From NCBI GenBank assembly GCA_050248155.1, contig JBFWSW010000043.1:1-35829 (forward strand): 35,829 nucleotides of DNA, in the 5' to 3' direction. Below, in pieces: positions 15,803 to 23,306 of this stretch. The position numbers and the translations under genes are program-made. Within the stretch, counting starts at the first letter, position 1; each line of letters begins with the position of its first letter. Origin of the DNA: VFMC01 sp050248155. Its GTDB lineage: Bacteria; Actinomycetota; Acidimicrobiia; Acidimicrobiales; Ilumatobacteraceae. The notes below the pieces were generated by a model. The model saw only the letters and a program-made list of their open reading frames with translations, made no database searches and was not told the DNA's origin.

Positions 15803-16672
15803 ATGACCACAGCGTTCGTACTATCAGGAGGAGCGGCCCTCGGCGCCGTGCAGGTCGGTATGTTGCAGGCGCTCGAGACCGCCGGCATCCGACCGGATCT
15901 TGTCGTGGGCACCAGCGTCGGGGCGATCAACGCCGCCTGGATCGCAGGTGATCCGAGCGGTGCACGCCTCGACGATCTGGAAGCGCTGTGGCTGTCGCTT
16001 CGGCGAGGGCAGGTGTTCCCGTCGGGGCCAGCAGGGCTGTTCGGGCTTCTGGGTCGCCGCTCCGGCCTCGTCGATCAGCGTCAACTGCGCAGGCTCATCA
16101 GTCGGCATGTCACCTACGAACTGTTGGAGGATGCCGGCGTGCCCCTGCATGTCGTCGTCACCGATGTCCTCACCGGTCGTGACGTCCGGCTGTCGCGAGG
16201 CCCGGTGATCGACGCGATCCTTGCCAGCGCAGCGATCCCCGGGGTCTTTTCACCCGTGATGATTAGCGGACGCGCGTACATGGATGGCGGGGTCGTGAAC
16301 AACGCCGCGATCTCCCATGCTGTCGCCGAAGGAGCCACCACGGTGTATGTCTTGCCGACCGGCTGGTCATGCTCATTGGACCGTCCACCGGCCGGTGCAC
16401 TGGGGATGGCGCTGCACGGGTTGGCTGTGCTGGTGCAGCATCGCCTCGCCGATGACGTCGATCACTTCCGCACGCTCGTCGATCTCCGTGTAGTCCCGCC
16501 ACCGTGCCCGATCCGGGTGGGCCCCGCAGACTTCTCGCACGCACGAGAGCTGATCGACCAGGGTCGAGCGTCCGCGACGGCCTGGCTGAGCCATGGCCAT
16601 GATGCTGACGTCGGGCTGTTGCGTGCGCACGATCACTCGATGCCGACCGCATCGTCACCGGTCCATCGTTAG
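15803..16672 (+). CDS. Patatin-like phospholipase
   Basis: 289 residues with every patatin landmark: glycine-rich oxyanion loop LSGGAALGAVQVGM, nucleophile S38 in GTSVGA, and D161 in YMDGGVVNN. These are cytoplasmic Ser-Asp acyl hydrolases acting on phospholipids or acylglycerols. GAGGAG lies before ATG 15803; the frame is open back to 15722 but only this start gives the family's N-terminus. A SigR-type promoter lies upstream, and the selenoprotein gene at 16693 follows after 20 bases, so the two likely form an operon. A role in repair or turnover of oxidised lipid is inference. Confidence 0.92.
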   Translation: MTTAFVLSGGAALGAVQVGMLQALETAGIRPDLVVGTSVGAINAAWIAGDPSGARLDDLEALWLSLRRGQVFPSGPAGLFGLLGRRSGLVDQRQLRRLISRHVTYELLEDAGVPLHVVVTDVLTGRDVRLSRGPVIDAILASAAIPGVFSPVMISGRAYMDGGVVNNAAISHAVAEGATTVYVLPTGWSCSLDRPPAGALGMALHGLAVLVQHRLADDVDHFRTLVDLRVVPPPCPIRVGPADFSHARELIDQGRASATAWLSHGHDADVGLLRAHDHSMPTASSPVHR

Positions 16673-16692
16673 CGTCACGGTGTGATGTCCAA

Positions 16693-17697
16693 GTGACCAA
16701 CACGGCAATCAGGTCGGACCTCGTGGACGCTCAAGAGGCGGCGTGGCGGCACATCACGTCGCCCGGGGCATCGTGGTCCGCCGACGAGCGTGTGGCGATT
16801 GCCGAGATTGCCCTCGCCGCGTTGGATGACATCGATCCGCTGCCGCCGTGGGTGTCGCCGACCGCGGCTGGTCGCGAGAGACCAGGCGATGAGCGCTTGA
16901 CCGAGGTGACAATCGACTGTGTATACCGAATTGCTCGCCATGCGTCAACGCTGACCGACGACTGGTACCAAGCCCAACTTGACCGTGGGCTCGACCCCAT
17001 CGCCTACGTCGAGATGGTCGGTGTCGTCGTCGCGGTCGCTGCGGTCGATGGGTTCTTCCGAGCGGCCGGTCTCCAGCGACCCCCTCTGCCGGCGGCAGTG
17101 ATCGGTGAACCGAGCCGACAACACCCTCCCGTCGAGTCCGCCACGTTGAATTGGGTGCCCGTCGCGGTTCCCGCCGATCGCACAGCAGCGGTCGTGCAGG
17201 GCCTGAGCGCTGCGCCCGAGGAATGGGCCAACGTGGCCCGCTTGCACGCCGCGCAGTACATCCCGGTCGACGAGATGGGCGAGCTCGGCTGGAACCGTGG
17301 GACCCTCGACCGAGGCGAAATGGAGCTCGTCGCCGCCCGGTTGTCGGCGGCCCGCGAGTGCTTCTATTGAACGACGGCCCATTCGATGATGTTCCGTGCG
17401 AGCATCGCTCCGATACGACCGGACTCATCGAGGAAGGAACGAGTGGCCGTGCTCGAGGAGTTCGTCGCCGCGGTCGCCGCTGACGATGTCGCTCGGGCTG
17501 AGGCCGTTCGCTCGCTGATCGTCGAGCAGTTGGGCATCGACTGGCTGATCGACGCGTCGGCGGTGGTGGCCAACTTCGAGATGATGACCCGCCTCGCTGA
17601 TGCAACCGGAGCTCGCCTGCGACCCGAGCAGATCGATGCGGCCGCACCGGTTCGAGCGGCGCTGGACCTCGACGCCATGCCGTCGGCCCGTCACTGA
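16693..17697 (+). CDS. AhpD-like (carboxymuconolactone decarboxylase fold) selenoprotein, TGA read as Sec226
   Basis: Read through TGA at 17368-17370, this is one 334-residue protein. The motif reads AARECFY-U-TTAHSMMF, the E-C-x-x-C-x-x-x-H active site of AhpD-type peroxidases with the second cysteine as selenocysteine. The N-terminal half has EVTIDCVYRIARHASTLT and DPIAYVEMVGVVVAVAAVD, and the C-terminal part VVANFEMMTRLADATG; all are marks of the actinobacterial alkylhydroperoxidase-like family. AhpD proteins pass electrons to peroxide reduction. It starts with GTG 16693, 20 bases after the patatin stop. The paralogue at 24494 keeps C-S-Y-C. Selenocysteine here would raise peroxidase rate; substrate unknown. 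Confidence 0.88.
17384..17407 (+). promoter_or_regulatory. Weak SECIS candidate after Sec codon 17368-17370
   Basis: CGATG and CATCG pair as a 5 bp stem with a 14-base loop, 13 bases after the TGA. It is the weakest of the five candidates; another fold may be the true element. Confidence 0.25.
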
Positions 17698-17731
17698 GTC
17701 GGCGCCAACCCGGTGGCCTCTCGAAACATTC

Positions 17732-17759
17732 CGAAATCCTCAGGGCCGGTGAAGGGGTT
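17732..17759 (+). promoter_or_regulatory. Weaker SigR-type promoter, CGAAAT-N19-GTT
   Basis: GTT (17757-17759) lies in GGGGTTTC with 19-base spacing, but the -35 is CGAAAT. It would give the DoxX gene a leader of about 43 bases ending in AGGAGG. Confidence 0.45.
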
Positions 17760-17810
17760 TCTGCAACGATCCGGCGCCCGGTCGGATCGATGCTCTCAGG
17801 AGGACACTTC

Positions 17811-18281
17811 ATGCATCAGGTCTGTTCGACCCTCAACCGGTTCCGCCCTGCTGTCCCGCTCGTGCTGCGAGTGGTGCTCGGCGGGTTGTTCATCTGGCAC
17901 GGCATCGACAAGTTCGACGTCGGCATCGACATGATCAAGGACATGTTCACGATGTGGGGAGTGCCCGCCCCGGGCGTGACCGCACCGTTGACGGCGATCA
18001 TCGAGATCGGTGCAGGAACGATGCTGGTGCTCGGAATCGGAACCCGAATCGCGGCGATGCTGCTCAGTGTCGTGATGATCGGGGCGTTGATCTACGTGAA
18101 GCAGGACCTGGGAATCATCTCGAGTCAGCCGATGCCCGGCGCCGAACTCGACCTGGCGATGCTCGCCGGTCTGATCGCTCTGATGATCCTCGGACCAGGC
18201 ACGATCTCGGTCGACGACAAGATCGGCCTCGAGCCGTCCGAAGTCGCCGCACAGAGGGAGCCGGCGCTCGCGGGTCGCTGA
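17811..18281 (+). CDS. DoxX family membrane protein
   Basis: 156 residues with four helices in the DoxX pattern: LVLRVVLGGLFIWHGIDKF, LTAIIEIGAGTMLVLGIGTRIAAMLLSVVMI, and AELDLAMLAGLIALMILGPG. DoxX-like proteins (for example MSMEG/Rv homologues) work in membrane-associated thiol and oxidative stress responses together with SseA and SodA in mycobacteria. AGGAGG lies 8 bases before ATG 17811; the open frame from 17790 starts inside this ribosome site and is not used. A strong hairpin terminator follows at 18310. Confidence 0.9.
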   Translation: MHQVCSTLNRFRPAVPLVLRVVLGGLFIWHGIDKFDVGIDMIKDMFTMWGVPAPGVTAPLTAIIEIGAGTMLVLGIGTRIAAMLLSVVMIGALIYVKQDLGIISSQPMPGAELDLAMLAGLIALMILGPGTISVDDKIGLEPSEVAAQREPALAGR

Positions 18282-18309
18282 CCCGGAGATCGAAAGTGCG
18301 AACGTGTCG

Positions 18310-18340
18310 GAGGTGCCCCAGCGCGATGCTGGGGCACCTC
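18310..18340. terminator. Strong bidirectional terminator hairpin
   Basis: A perfect 13 bp stem (GAGGTGCCCCAGC and its complement) with loop GCGAT. It lies between the convergent ends of the DoxX gene (18281) and the anti-sigma-like gene (18371) and can serve both. Confidence 0.85.
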
Positions 18341-18370
18341 GACCGCGTGGCCCCCTCACGGCGCGAATGT

Positions 18371-18601
18371 TCAGCGGAGATCGCGGCGCGCCCACCGGCG
18401 CATGCGGTCGGCGGCGCGCTCGGGAAGGCTGCGGTGGCGTGCCAGGCTGTGCTTCACATGGATCGTCAGTTCGGCGTCCCGACCGCACATCGGGCAGATC
18501 GCAACGTGTTCGCCCACACGACTCCGCAAGTCTCCATCGAGCTCACCGTCGACGAATGCATCGAGGTAGCGGCGATAGCGGAGATGATCGAGGTGCATCA
18601 C
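18371..18601 (-). CDS. Second zf-HC2 anti-sigma-like protein
   Basis: 76 residues. FVDGELDGDLRSRVGEH is followed by H32-x3-C36-x2-C39 (HVAICPMC), the zinc-binding anti-sigma motif of RsrA/ZAS proteins, then IHVKHSLARH, which echoes ERIKHSLAD of the anti-sigma factor at 19212. No membrane helix. GTG 18601, directly before an ATG, lies 9 bases behind a SigR-type promoter, so it would be a leaderless, sigma-controlled gene. It faces away from the sigma gene. It could bind the same sigma factor as a second thiol sensor, or another sigma factor. Confidence 0.85.
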   Translation of the reverse strand: MMHLDHLRYRRYLDAFVDGELDGDLRSRVGEHVAICPMCGRDAELTIHVKHSLARHRSLPERAADRMRRWARRDLR

Positions 18602-18610
18602 GAAGGTGGA

Positions 18611-18637
18611 AACCCGAGATCACTGCGGATGCTTCCC
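18611..18637 (-). promoter_or_regulatory. SigR-type ECF promoter, GGGAAG-N18-GTT
   Basis: Minus-strand GGGAAG (18637-18632), 18 bases, GTT (18613-18611) inside GGGTTTCC, 9 bases before GTG 18601. It abuts the sigma factor's own promoter. Confidence 0.75.
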
Positions 18638-18638
18638 G

Positions 18639-18666
18639 CGGAATGAGCCGACATCCTCAGCGGGTT
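18639..18666 (+). promoter_or_regulatory. SigR-type ECF promoter of the sigma gene, CGGAAT-N19-GTT
   Basis: CGGAAT at 18639-18644 and GTT at 18664-18666 inside GGGTTCCC, 9 bases before GTG 18676. It implies that the sigma factor activates its own operon. Confidence 0.8.
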
Positions 18667-18675
18667 CCCTCTCGC

Positions 18676-19212
18676 GTGTCCAGCCCGGAAGTGAGCCAAG
18701 CACTGTTCGAGCAGCACGTGCTGCCCGAGATCGAGGTGCTGCTACGAGTCGCACGCTCGCTCACGCGCAACGATGCCGACGCGGAAGATCTGGTGCAAGA
18801 CACGCTGATCCGCGCCTACCGCGCGATTGATCGGTTCGACGGCCGACATCCGCGAGCATGGCTGCTCACGATTCTGCGGAACACGCACATCAACCGAAAC
18901 AGACGCCAACGCCCCGAACTGCTCCGCGACCCGGACGGTACCTCGCGACAGTTGAACGAGTTGGCGTCCGTCGATGTCACCGACGCCAGCGTCGATGCCG
19001 GTTTCGACGCCGAGATCGAACGAGCCTTGGCCGAGCTGGATGAACCGTTCCGAAGCGTCGTGCAGCTCGTGGATGTCGAAGGCTTGACCTACGCCGAGGC
19101 AGCCGAGGTGCTGGGCGTACCGGCCGGCACGGTGATGAGTCGCCTCCACCGAGCGCGTGGTCGTATCCGGGATCGTTTGGACCGGGCCGGGCTGGCCCCA
19201 AGGAGCCACTGA
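18676..19212 (+). CDS. ECF RNA polymerase sigma factor, SigR/SigH-like
   Basis: 178 residues. Region 2 is LRVARSLTRNDADAEDLVQD through HPRAWLLTILRNTHINR. Region 4 carries the helix-turn-helix LTYAEAAEVLGVPAGTVMSRLHRARGRIRDRL. The N-terminus FEQHVLPEIEVLLRVA is typical of the SigR/SigH/RpoE group, which responds to thiol oxidation with a zinc anti-sigma factor and reads GGAAT-N18-19-GTT promoters. The frame is open back to 18304 and ATG 18643 is possible, but that codon lies inside the promoter; GTG 18676 gives a normal family length and the 9-base spacing. Its stop shares a base with the anti-sigma start. Confidence 0.93.
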   Translation: MSSPEVSQALFEQHVLPEIEVLLRVARSLTRNDADAEDLVQDTLIRAYRAIDRFDGRHPRAWLLTILRNTHINRNRRQRPELLRDPDGTSRQLNELASVDVTDASVDAGFDAEIERALAELDEPFRSVVQLVDVEGLTYAEAAEVLGVPAGTVMSRLHRARGRIRDRLDRAGLAPRSH

Positions 19213-19505
19213 TGCAGAAGCCGTGGAGACACCTGTTCCGATCACCGGCGAAGCGTCCGATGACGTGCGGCGAGGTCGGAAAGTGGTTGCAGCACTATCT
19301 CGACGGAGAGCTCGATGACGGGCGCTCCGAACGATTGGCCGCGCACCTCGAGGACTGTCGGAGGTGTGGGCTCGAAGTCGATACCTACGAGCGGATCAAA
19401 CACTCGCTCGCCGATAGCCAACCCTCAGTGCCGGCCGACTCGCTGGCGAGGCTGCGTGAGTTCGGAGCCCGCATCGCCCGCGGCGACGAGCCGGTGGAAC
19501 GTTGA
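19212..19505 (+). CDS. Zinc-binding anti-sigma factor (RsrA/zf-HC2 type)
   Basis: 97 residues, soluble. C19, H28 (LQHYLDGE) and the H45-x3-C49-x2-C52 motif (HLEDCRRC) fit the ZAS ligand set of RsrA and RshA, which release their sigma factor when the cysteines are oxidised. The placement directly after the sigma gene, with one shared base, supports this pairing. The next gene begins inside its stop (TTGA). Expected signal: thiol oxidation, selenium or sulfur electrophiles, or metal stress. Confidence 0.9.
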   Translation: MQKPWRHLFRSPAKRPMTCGEVGKWLQHYLDGELDDGRSERLAAHLEDCRRCGLEVDTYERIKHSLADSQPSVPADSLARLREFGARIARGDEPVER

Positions 19506-19756
19506 ACGCCGAACGGCCCGAGATCTCGTGGTCGACACCACTCGACGCGTGCATTCTGATCGTAAGGGGCGCCACGTTTGGCACCGCGAGCAAGATCGCT
19601 CTCGTGGTGGGTACCTTGCTGACCATGGTCAATCAGGGGTCGGTCATCGCATCGGGAGACGCCTCGGCGGCAACCTGGGTGCGGACGGTGGCGAACTACC
19701 TGATTCCATACACCGTTGCCAGCATCGGGTATCTGACGCCTTTCAGGAAGCGATGA
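19502..19756 (+). CDS. NrtS-like small membrane protein
   Basis: 84 residues with two helices: ASKIALVVGTLLTMVNQGSVI and TVANYLIPYTVASIGYL. The V-G-T-L-L-x-x-x-N-Q-G and Y-L-x-P-Y/F-x-V-S motifs resemble NrtS, a small protein linked to nitrate/nitrite transport in cyanobacteria and other bacteria. The start is TTG 19502, overlapping the anti-sigma stop. It is the third gene of the sigma operon; why an NrtS-like protein is co-expressed is not clear. Confidence 0.7.
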   Translation: MNAERPEISWSTPLDACILIVRGATFGTASKIALVVGTLLTMVNQGSVIASGDASAATWVRTVANYLIPYTVASIGYLTPFRKR

Positions 19757-20595
19757 TGAACCTTCATCGGCCCAGGACCTTTGCGGCGCTGGCGGGCCTC
19801 GTGGCGATCGTGCTCGTGTCGTGCAGCAACGATGATGCGTCCTCGACGTCGTCCGAGGTCCGGCCCTTCTCCGAGGTCCAGGCAGACGATTTCGTCTTTG
19901 AGGCCGACCCGACGAACCTGGAACGCGGAATCTTTCGAGTCACGACCACTGAACCGATGATCTGCGCCATCGTGTGGGGCGAGACCGAGGCCTTCGGGAA
20001 CTTCAACAACAGCCTCGCGATGAACGGCACCGGGATCGTGGACCACGACGTGTTCCTTCCTGGCTCGGTTCCCGGTCGCACCTACTACTTCCGCGTCCAG
20101 GGCTCCACCGCCGACGGCACGCTCTACCGATCTGAGACTGCCACGTTCACCATTCCCGACTCCGGCGCATCCGGGCTACCGAGCGACACCGGCGAACCGC
20201 GCAGGAACCTGGCCGCGGACGCAACGGTGGTCGATGTGAGCTCGGAGTTCAGCAGCGCCTTCGCGGCGTCGAATGCGATCGATGACTCTGGCATCACCGA
20301 GTGGTCGAGCGCTGGCGACGGGGACGATGCCTTCATCACGATCGACTTGGGCGCTGCGAGCGACATTGCCGGCGTGGAGTTCATCACCCGTTCGATGCTC
20401 GACGGCACCGCGATCACGACGACCTACACAGTGACCGTTGACGACGGCGCCTCCTACGGGCCGTTCCCCGCCGGCACACCGGTCGAGCCGAACTTCGCCG
20501 CCGTCGCCGCAACGGGTCGAGTGTTTCGTTTCGACGTCGCGACGTCGACCGGCGGCAACGTCGGTGCCGTCGAGATCCGGGTTCTCGCCGCCTGA
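19753..20595 (+). CDS. Lipoprotein with Fn3-like and F5/8 type C (discoidin-like) domains
   Basis: 280 residues. Signal peptide with lipobox VLVSC (C24). Residues about 45-140 read as a fibronectin type III-like sheet (FRVTTTEPMICAIVWGET, PGRTYYFRVQGSTADGTLYRSETATF). Residues about 155-280 look like a discoidin/F5-8C jelly roll (AASNAIDDSGITEWSSAGDGDDAFITIDLGAASDIAGVEFIT). Such domains bind carbohydrate or ligands outside the cell. It begins in an ATGA overlap with the NrtS-like gene, as the last gene of the sigma operon. It is convergent with the peroxiredoxin-like gene. Confidence 0.85.
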   Translation: MMNLHRPRTFAALAGLVAIVLVSCSNDDASSTSSEVRPFSEVQADDFVFEADPTNLERGIFRVTTTEPMICAIVWGETEAFGNFNNSLAMNGTGIVDHDVFLPGSVPGRTYYFRVQGSTADGTLYRSETATFTIPDSGASGLPSDTGEPRRNLAADATVVDVSSEFSSAFAASNAIDDSGITEWSSAGDGDDAFITIDLGAASDIAGVEFITRSMLDGTAITTTYTVTVDDGASYGPFPAGTPVEPNFAAVAATGRVFRFDVATSTGGNVGAVEIRVLAA

Positions 20596-20620
20596 TATCG
20601 ATCGACGGGATGAGTCAAGC

Positions 20621-21145
20621 TCAGTCCAGTGCCGCGATCAGATCCGAGACTGGCGGGCGAGCGTCGGGGGTCGAGGGAAGTGACAGAAAGCGAAGTCGTC
20701 CGTCACGCCCGATGACTGCGTCGGCACCGAGTTGGTGGATGTCCTCGGTTGCTTTGCTCAGATGTCGCCCTCGCAGGAGCAGACCTGCGTACATGCGCAG
20801 TGTGCCGAACGACCAGATTTGCCGATTGCTACCTCGTTCTGCGCCCAGCTCGCGGTACAGGCGGCGGTCGACGTCGGTGACGATGCTGAACGGAATGGCG
20901 AGGTGGTCGCGGTGAGCAGCGAGCCGTTCGGGCGCGGCGAAGGTGACGACGACGATGGTTGCGTCACCGAATTGGTCGAGGCGATCGCGCACGGCGATCA
21001 CATGTTCTTGACAGGGCAGTCAAGCAAGGTGACGGTGCAGCACCAGTACGAGCGGCCGTCCGCGATGATCAATGGAGCGCCAGACCTGGCCGGTGTGATC
21101 GATGAGTTCGAGGTCCGGGAGTGGGTCGCCGATGCGGAGTGTCAT
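20621..21145 (-). CDS. Peroxiredoxin-like (AhpC/TSA fold) selenoprotein, TGA read as Sec42
   Basis: Read through TGA at 21022-21020, this is a 174-residue protein. MTLRIGDPLPDLELID and GRPLVLVLHRHLA lead into U-LPCQEHVIAVRDRL, so the TGA is the first residue of a U-x-x-C pair at the peroxidatic position of the thioredoxin fold. The rest (ATIVVVTFAAPERL, PFSIVTDVDRRLYRELG, RGRHLSKATEDIHQLGADAVIG) continues as the AhpC/TSA-like family. Such proteins reduce peroxides in the cytoplasm. The start overlaps the flavoprotein stop as ATGA, so it ends the operon from 23239, which includes a thioredoxin domain and a disulfide reductase as likely partners. Confidence 0.9.
20983..20999 (-). promoter_or_regulatory. 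Candidate SECIS hairpin after Sec codon 21022-21020
   Basis: Minus-strand GATCGC, loop CGTGC, GCGATC: a perfect 6 bp stem, 20 bases after the TGA, farther than usual. It is a candidate only. Confidence 0.4.
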
Positions 21146-22514
21146 GTGAGGGTCCTGAGGGCGTCCTCGACGCCGCGGTGGAATGTGGGGTACGCGTAGA
21201 TCATGGTACGGAGGTGGTCGATTGGAGTCGCAGCATGGACGGCGAGCGTCAGCAGGCCGAGCACCTCCCCGCCGCTCGGGCCCATCGCCGTCGCTCCCAC
21301 GAGCACGCCTCGAGTGCGGTCGGCGATGAGTGTGATGAACCCTTCGTTGCCGGCCTTGTGGAGCCACCCGCGTGCGGTCGACGGCACGTTCACTCGGCCG
21401 ACGACAACGTCGATCCCGGCGTCGATCGCTGCTTGCAGCGACAGCCCCACCGAGCCGACCTCGGGGTCCGTGAAGGTGACGCGCGGGACCGCGTGGTAGC
21501 TGGCAGGGGCATGCGGTTGGTCGAGGATGTCAGCGACGACGATGCCAGCCTGATACATCGCCATGTGCGTGAAGGCGCCCTTGCCGGTGATGTCGCCGAC
21601 AGCCCACACCCGGTCGGCGACGCGGAGGTGGTCGTCGACGGGAAGTGAGCGCGCGGTGGGGTCGATGCCGAGAACATCGGCGCCGATGGCGGCGAGGTCC
21701 ACCTTGCGGCCGGTGGCGACGAGCAGTCGTTCCGCCTGGACGACCCGATCGTCACCGAGTTGCACGGCGAACTGGTGACCGTCGTGGTCGACACGCGTGG
21801 CCCCGATGCCGGTGATGACCGTGACGCCTTCATGCTCGAGGACATCAGCGAGCAGGGATCCGGCTTCGGGTTCCTCGAGGGGCAGCAGGCGGGTTGCCGC
21901 CTCGACGATCGTGACGACCACCCCGAAGCGGGCGAACACCTGAGTGAGCTCGGCGCCGATCGCGCCGCCGCCGAGGACGACTATCGACTCGGGGAGTTCC
22001 TTGGCCTCGATGACGTCGTGATTGGTCCAGTAGGGCGTCTCGGTGAGACCTGGGATCGGCGGTATCGCCGGTGCGGTGCCGGTCGCCAGTACAAGGGCCC
22101 GATTTACCCGGAACCGCCGGTCGCCGACGGCGACGACGTCGGGAGCGATCAGTCGTCCGCGGCCGCGCACGAACTGCCCCCCTTTCTCTCGAATCGTTCC
22201 ACCGCGACAGTGTCGTCCCAGTCGTCGGTTGCTTCGTCGCGGATTCGTGCTGCCACGGGCGCCCAGTCCGGACGCACAACAGCGTTGCCGGCCATCCCGG
22301 GGATGCGGCGCGCCTCGGCGAGGAGAATCGCGGCGCGGATCATCATCTTCGACGGGACGCAGCCCCAGTACGGGCACTCGCCGCCAACCAGCCCGCTGTC
22401 TATCCCGACGACGCTCAGGCCCGCCTCGGCGAGCTTCCCGGCGACGTCCTCGCCGCCTGGGCCCATTCCGAGAACGAGAGCATCGACGACATCGATGGCG
22501 TCGCGCGTTGTCAT
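21142..22514 (-). CDS. FAD-dependent pyridine nucleotide-disulfide oxidoreductase, apparent -1 frameshift
   Basis: The N-terminal part (from ATG 22514) has the FAD fold VVDALVLGMGPGGEDVAG and the redox pair C47/C52 in GGECPYWGCVPSK. The C-terminal part has LVLATGTAPAIPPIPG, VVLGGGAIGAELTQV, VWAVGDITGKGAF and a dimerisation domain. The two lie in different frames that meet at six G residues (22177-22182, minus strand); one more G would give a normal 457-residue enzyme. This may be a sequencing slip, a real loss or ribosomal slippage. The family resembles dihydrolipoyl dehydrogenase/mercuric reductase. It starts in an ATGA overlap with the DUF427-thioredoxin gene and may reduce that thioredoxin. 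Confidence 0.82.
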
Positions 22515-23239
22515 GATGCGCTCAACCCACTGCTCGAAATTGCGGCGGCTCGGGCAACGAACTGGTCGAGGGTTCGCCGATCGGGCAGACCGACGATGCG
22601 GTCGACCTCGTTGCCGTGTGCGTCGCACATCACGAGGGTCGGGATGCTCATCACGCCGAGACCGGATGCGACGCCGGGGTTCTCGTCGACGTTGACGCGT
22701 GCGAAGTGGACGCGGTCGTCGGCATGGTGGTGGGCGAGGTGATCGAAGATCGGGTGCAAGGCCTTGCACGGCCCACACCACGGGGCCCAGAAGTCGACGA
22801 TGGTCGCGTGGCCGTCGAGGGAATCAAAGAACGTGGCGTCGGTGAGATTGGCCACGGGTGCACGACCTGTGTGGGCGTGTTCGTCGGCGCTGGAGGCCGC
22901 CTGGTCAGTGCGACGGAACCGGTCGAGGAACGAACGACGGCGAGCCGGGCCGCCGTCATCCTCGATCTTGACTCCGTGCCAGAACGCCACCCGTCCGGCA
23001 ACGGCCGAGGCGGCGCTGGTCGGGTTGGGGTAGTACCAGGCGGCGTCGCGGTTCTCTTTTCCGTCGACGTTGATCGTGTGGTACGAGGCGCGACCCTTCC
23101 ACGGGCACACCGTCGTCGTCGTGCTCTGGCGCAGCAGCTCAGGTCGCACGGCGTCAGCGGGAAAGTAGTGGTTGCCCTCGATGACGACCGTCTCGTCGCT
23201 CTCGGCGATCACTGTCCCGTTCCATACTGCGCGAACCAT
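22511..23239 (-). CDS. DUF427-thioredoxin fusion protein
   Basis: 242 residues. Residues 2-95 are a DUF427 domain (VRAVWNGTVIAESDETVVIEG, CPWKGRASYHTI, AAWYYPNPTSAA). Residues about 130-240 are a thioredoxin with VDFWAPWCGPCKAL (C155 and C158) and GVMSIPTLVM. The join is a charged linker. DUF427 has no proven activity; the fusion suggests that its substrate or a bound cofactor is reduced by the attached thioredoxin. GGAG precedes ATG 23239, and a SigR-type promoter lies upstream. It heads an operon with a flavoprotein disulfide reductase and a selenoprotein peroxidase. Confidence 0.92.
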   Translation of the reverse strand: MVRAVWNGTVIAESDETVVIEGNHYFPADAVRPELLRQSTTTTVCPWKGRASYHTINVDGKENRDAAWYYPNPTSAASAVAGRVAFWHGVKIEDDGGPARRRSFLDRFRRTDQAASSADEHAHTGRAPVANLTDATFFDSLDGHATIVDFWAPWCGPCKALHPIFDHLAHHHADDRVHFARVNVDENPGVASGLGVMSIPTLVMCDAHGNEVDRIVGLPDRRTLDQFVARAAAISSSGLSAS

Positions 23240-23275
23240 GGCTTGACTCCTCTGTCGATGTTGATGTGTGTGAGG

Positions 23276-23303
23276 AACCCGGTGGATCGGACGGTTCCTT
23301 CCG
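23276..23303 (-). promoter_or_regulatory. SigR-type ECF promoter, CGGAAG-N19-GTT
   Basis: Minus-strand CGGAAG (23303-23298) and GTT (23278-23276) inside GGGTTCC, right after the epimerase stop. It starts the DUF427-thioredoxin operon with a 30-base leader. Confidence 0.7.
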
Positions 23304-23306
23304 CCT

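Noticed and set aside
17707..17733. Minus-strand CGGAAT-N18-GTT match.
   Set aside because: It points into the 3' end of the AhpD-like selenoprotein gene; the ORF there on the minus strand looks like a shadow.
18608..18634. GGAAAC and CTT before ATG 18643 looked like a leaderless promoter for the sigma gene.
   Set aside because: It is the reverse complement of the stronger GGGAAG-N18-GGGTT promoter of the anti-sigma-like gene on the minus strand; the sigma gene has its own CGGAAT-N19-GTT site and GTG 18676.
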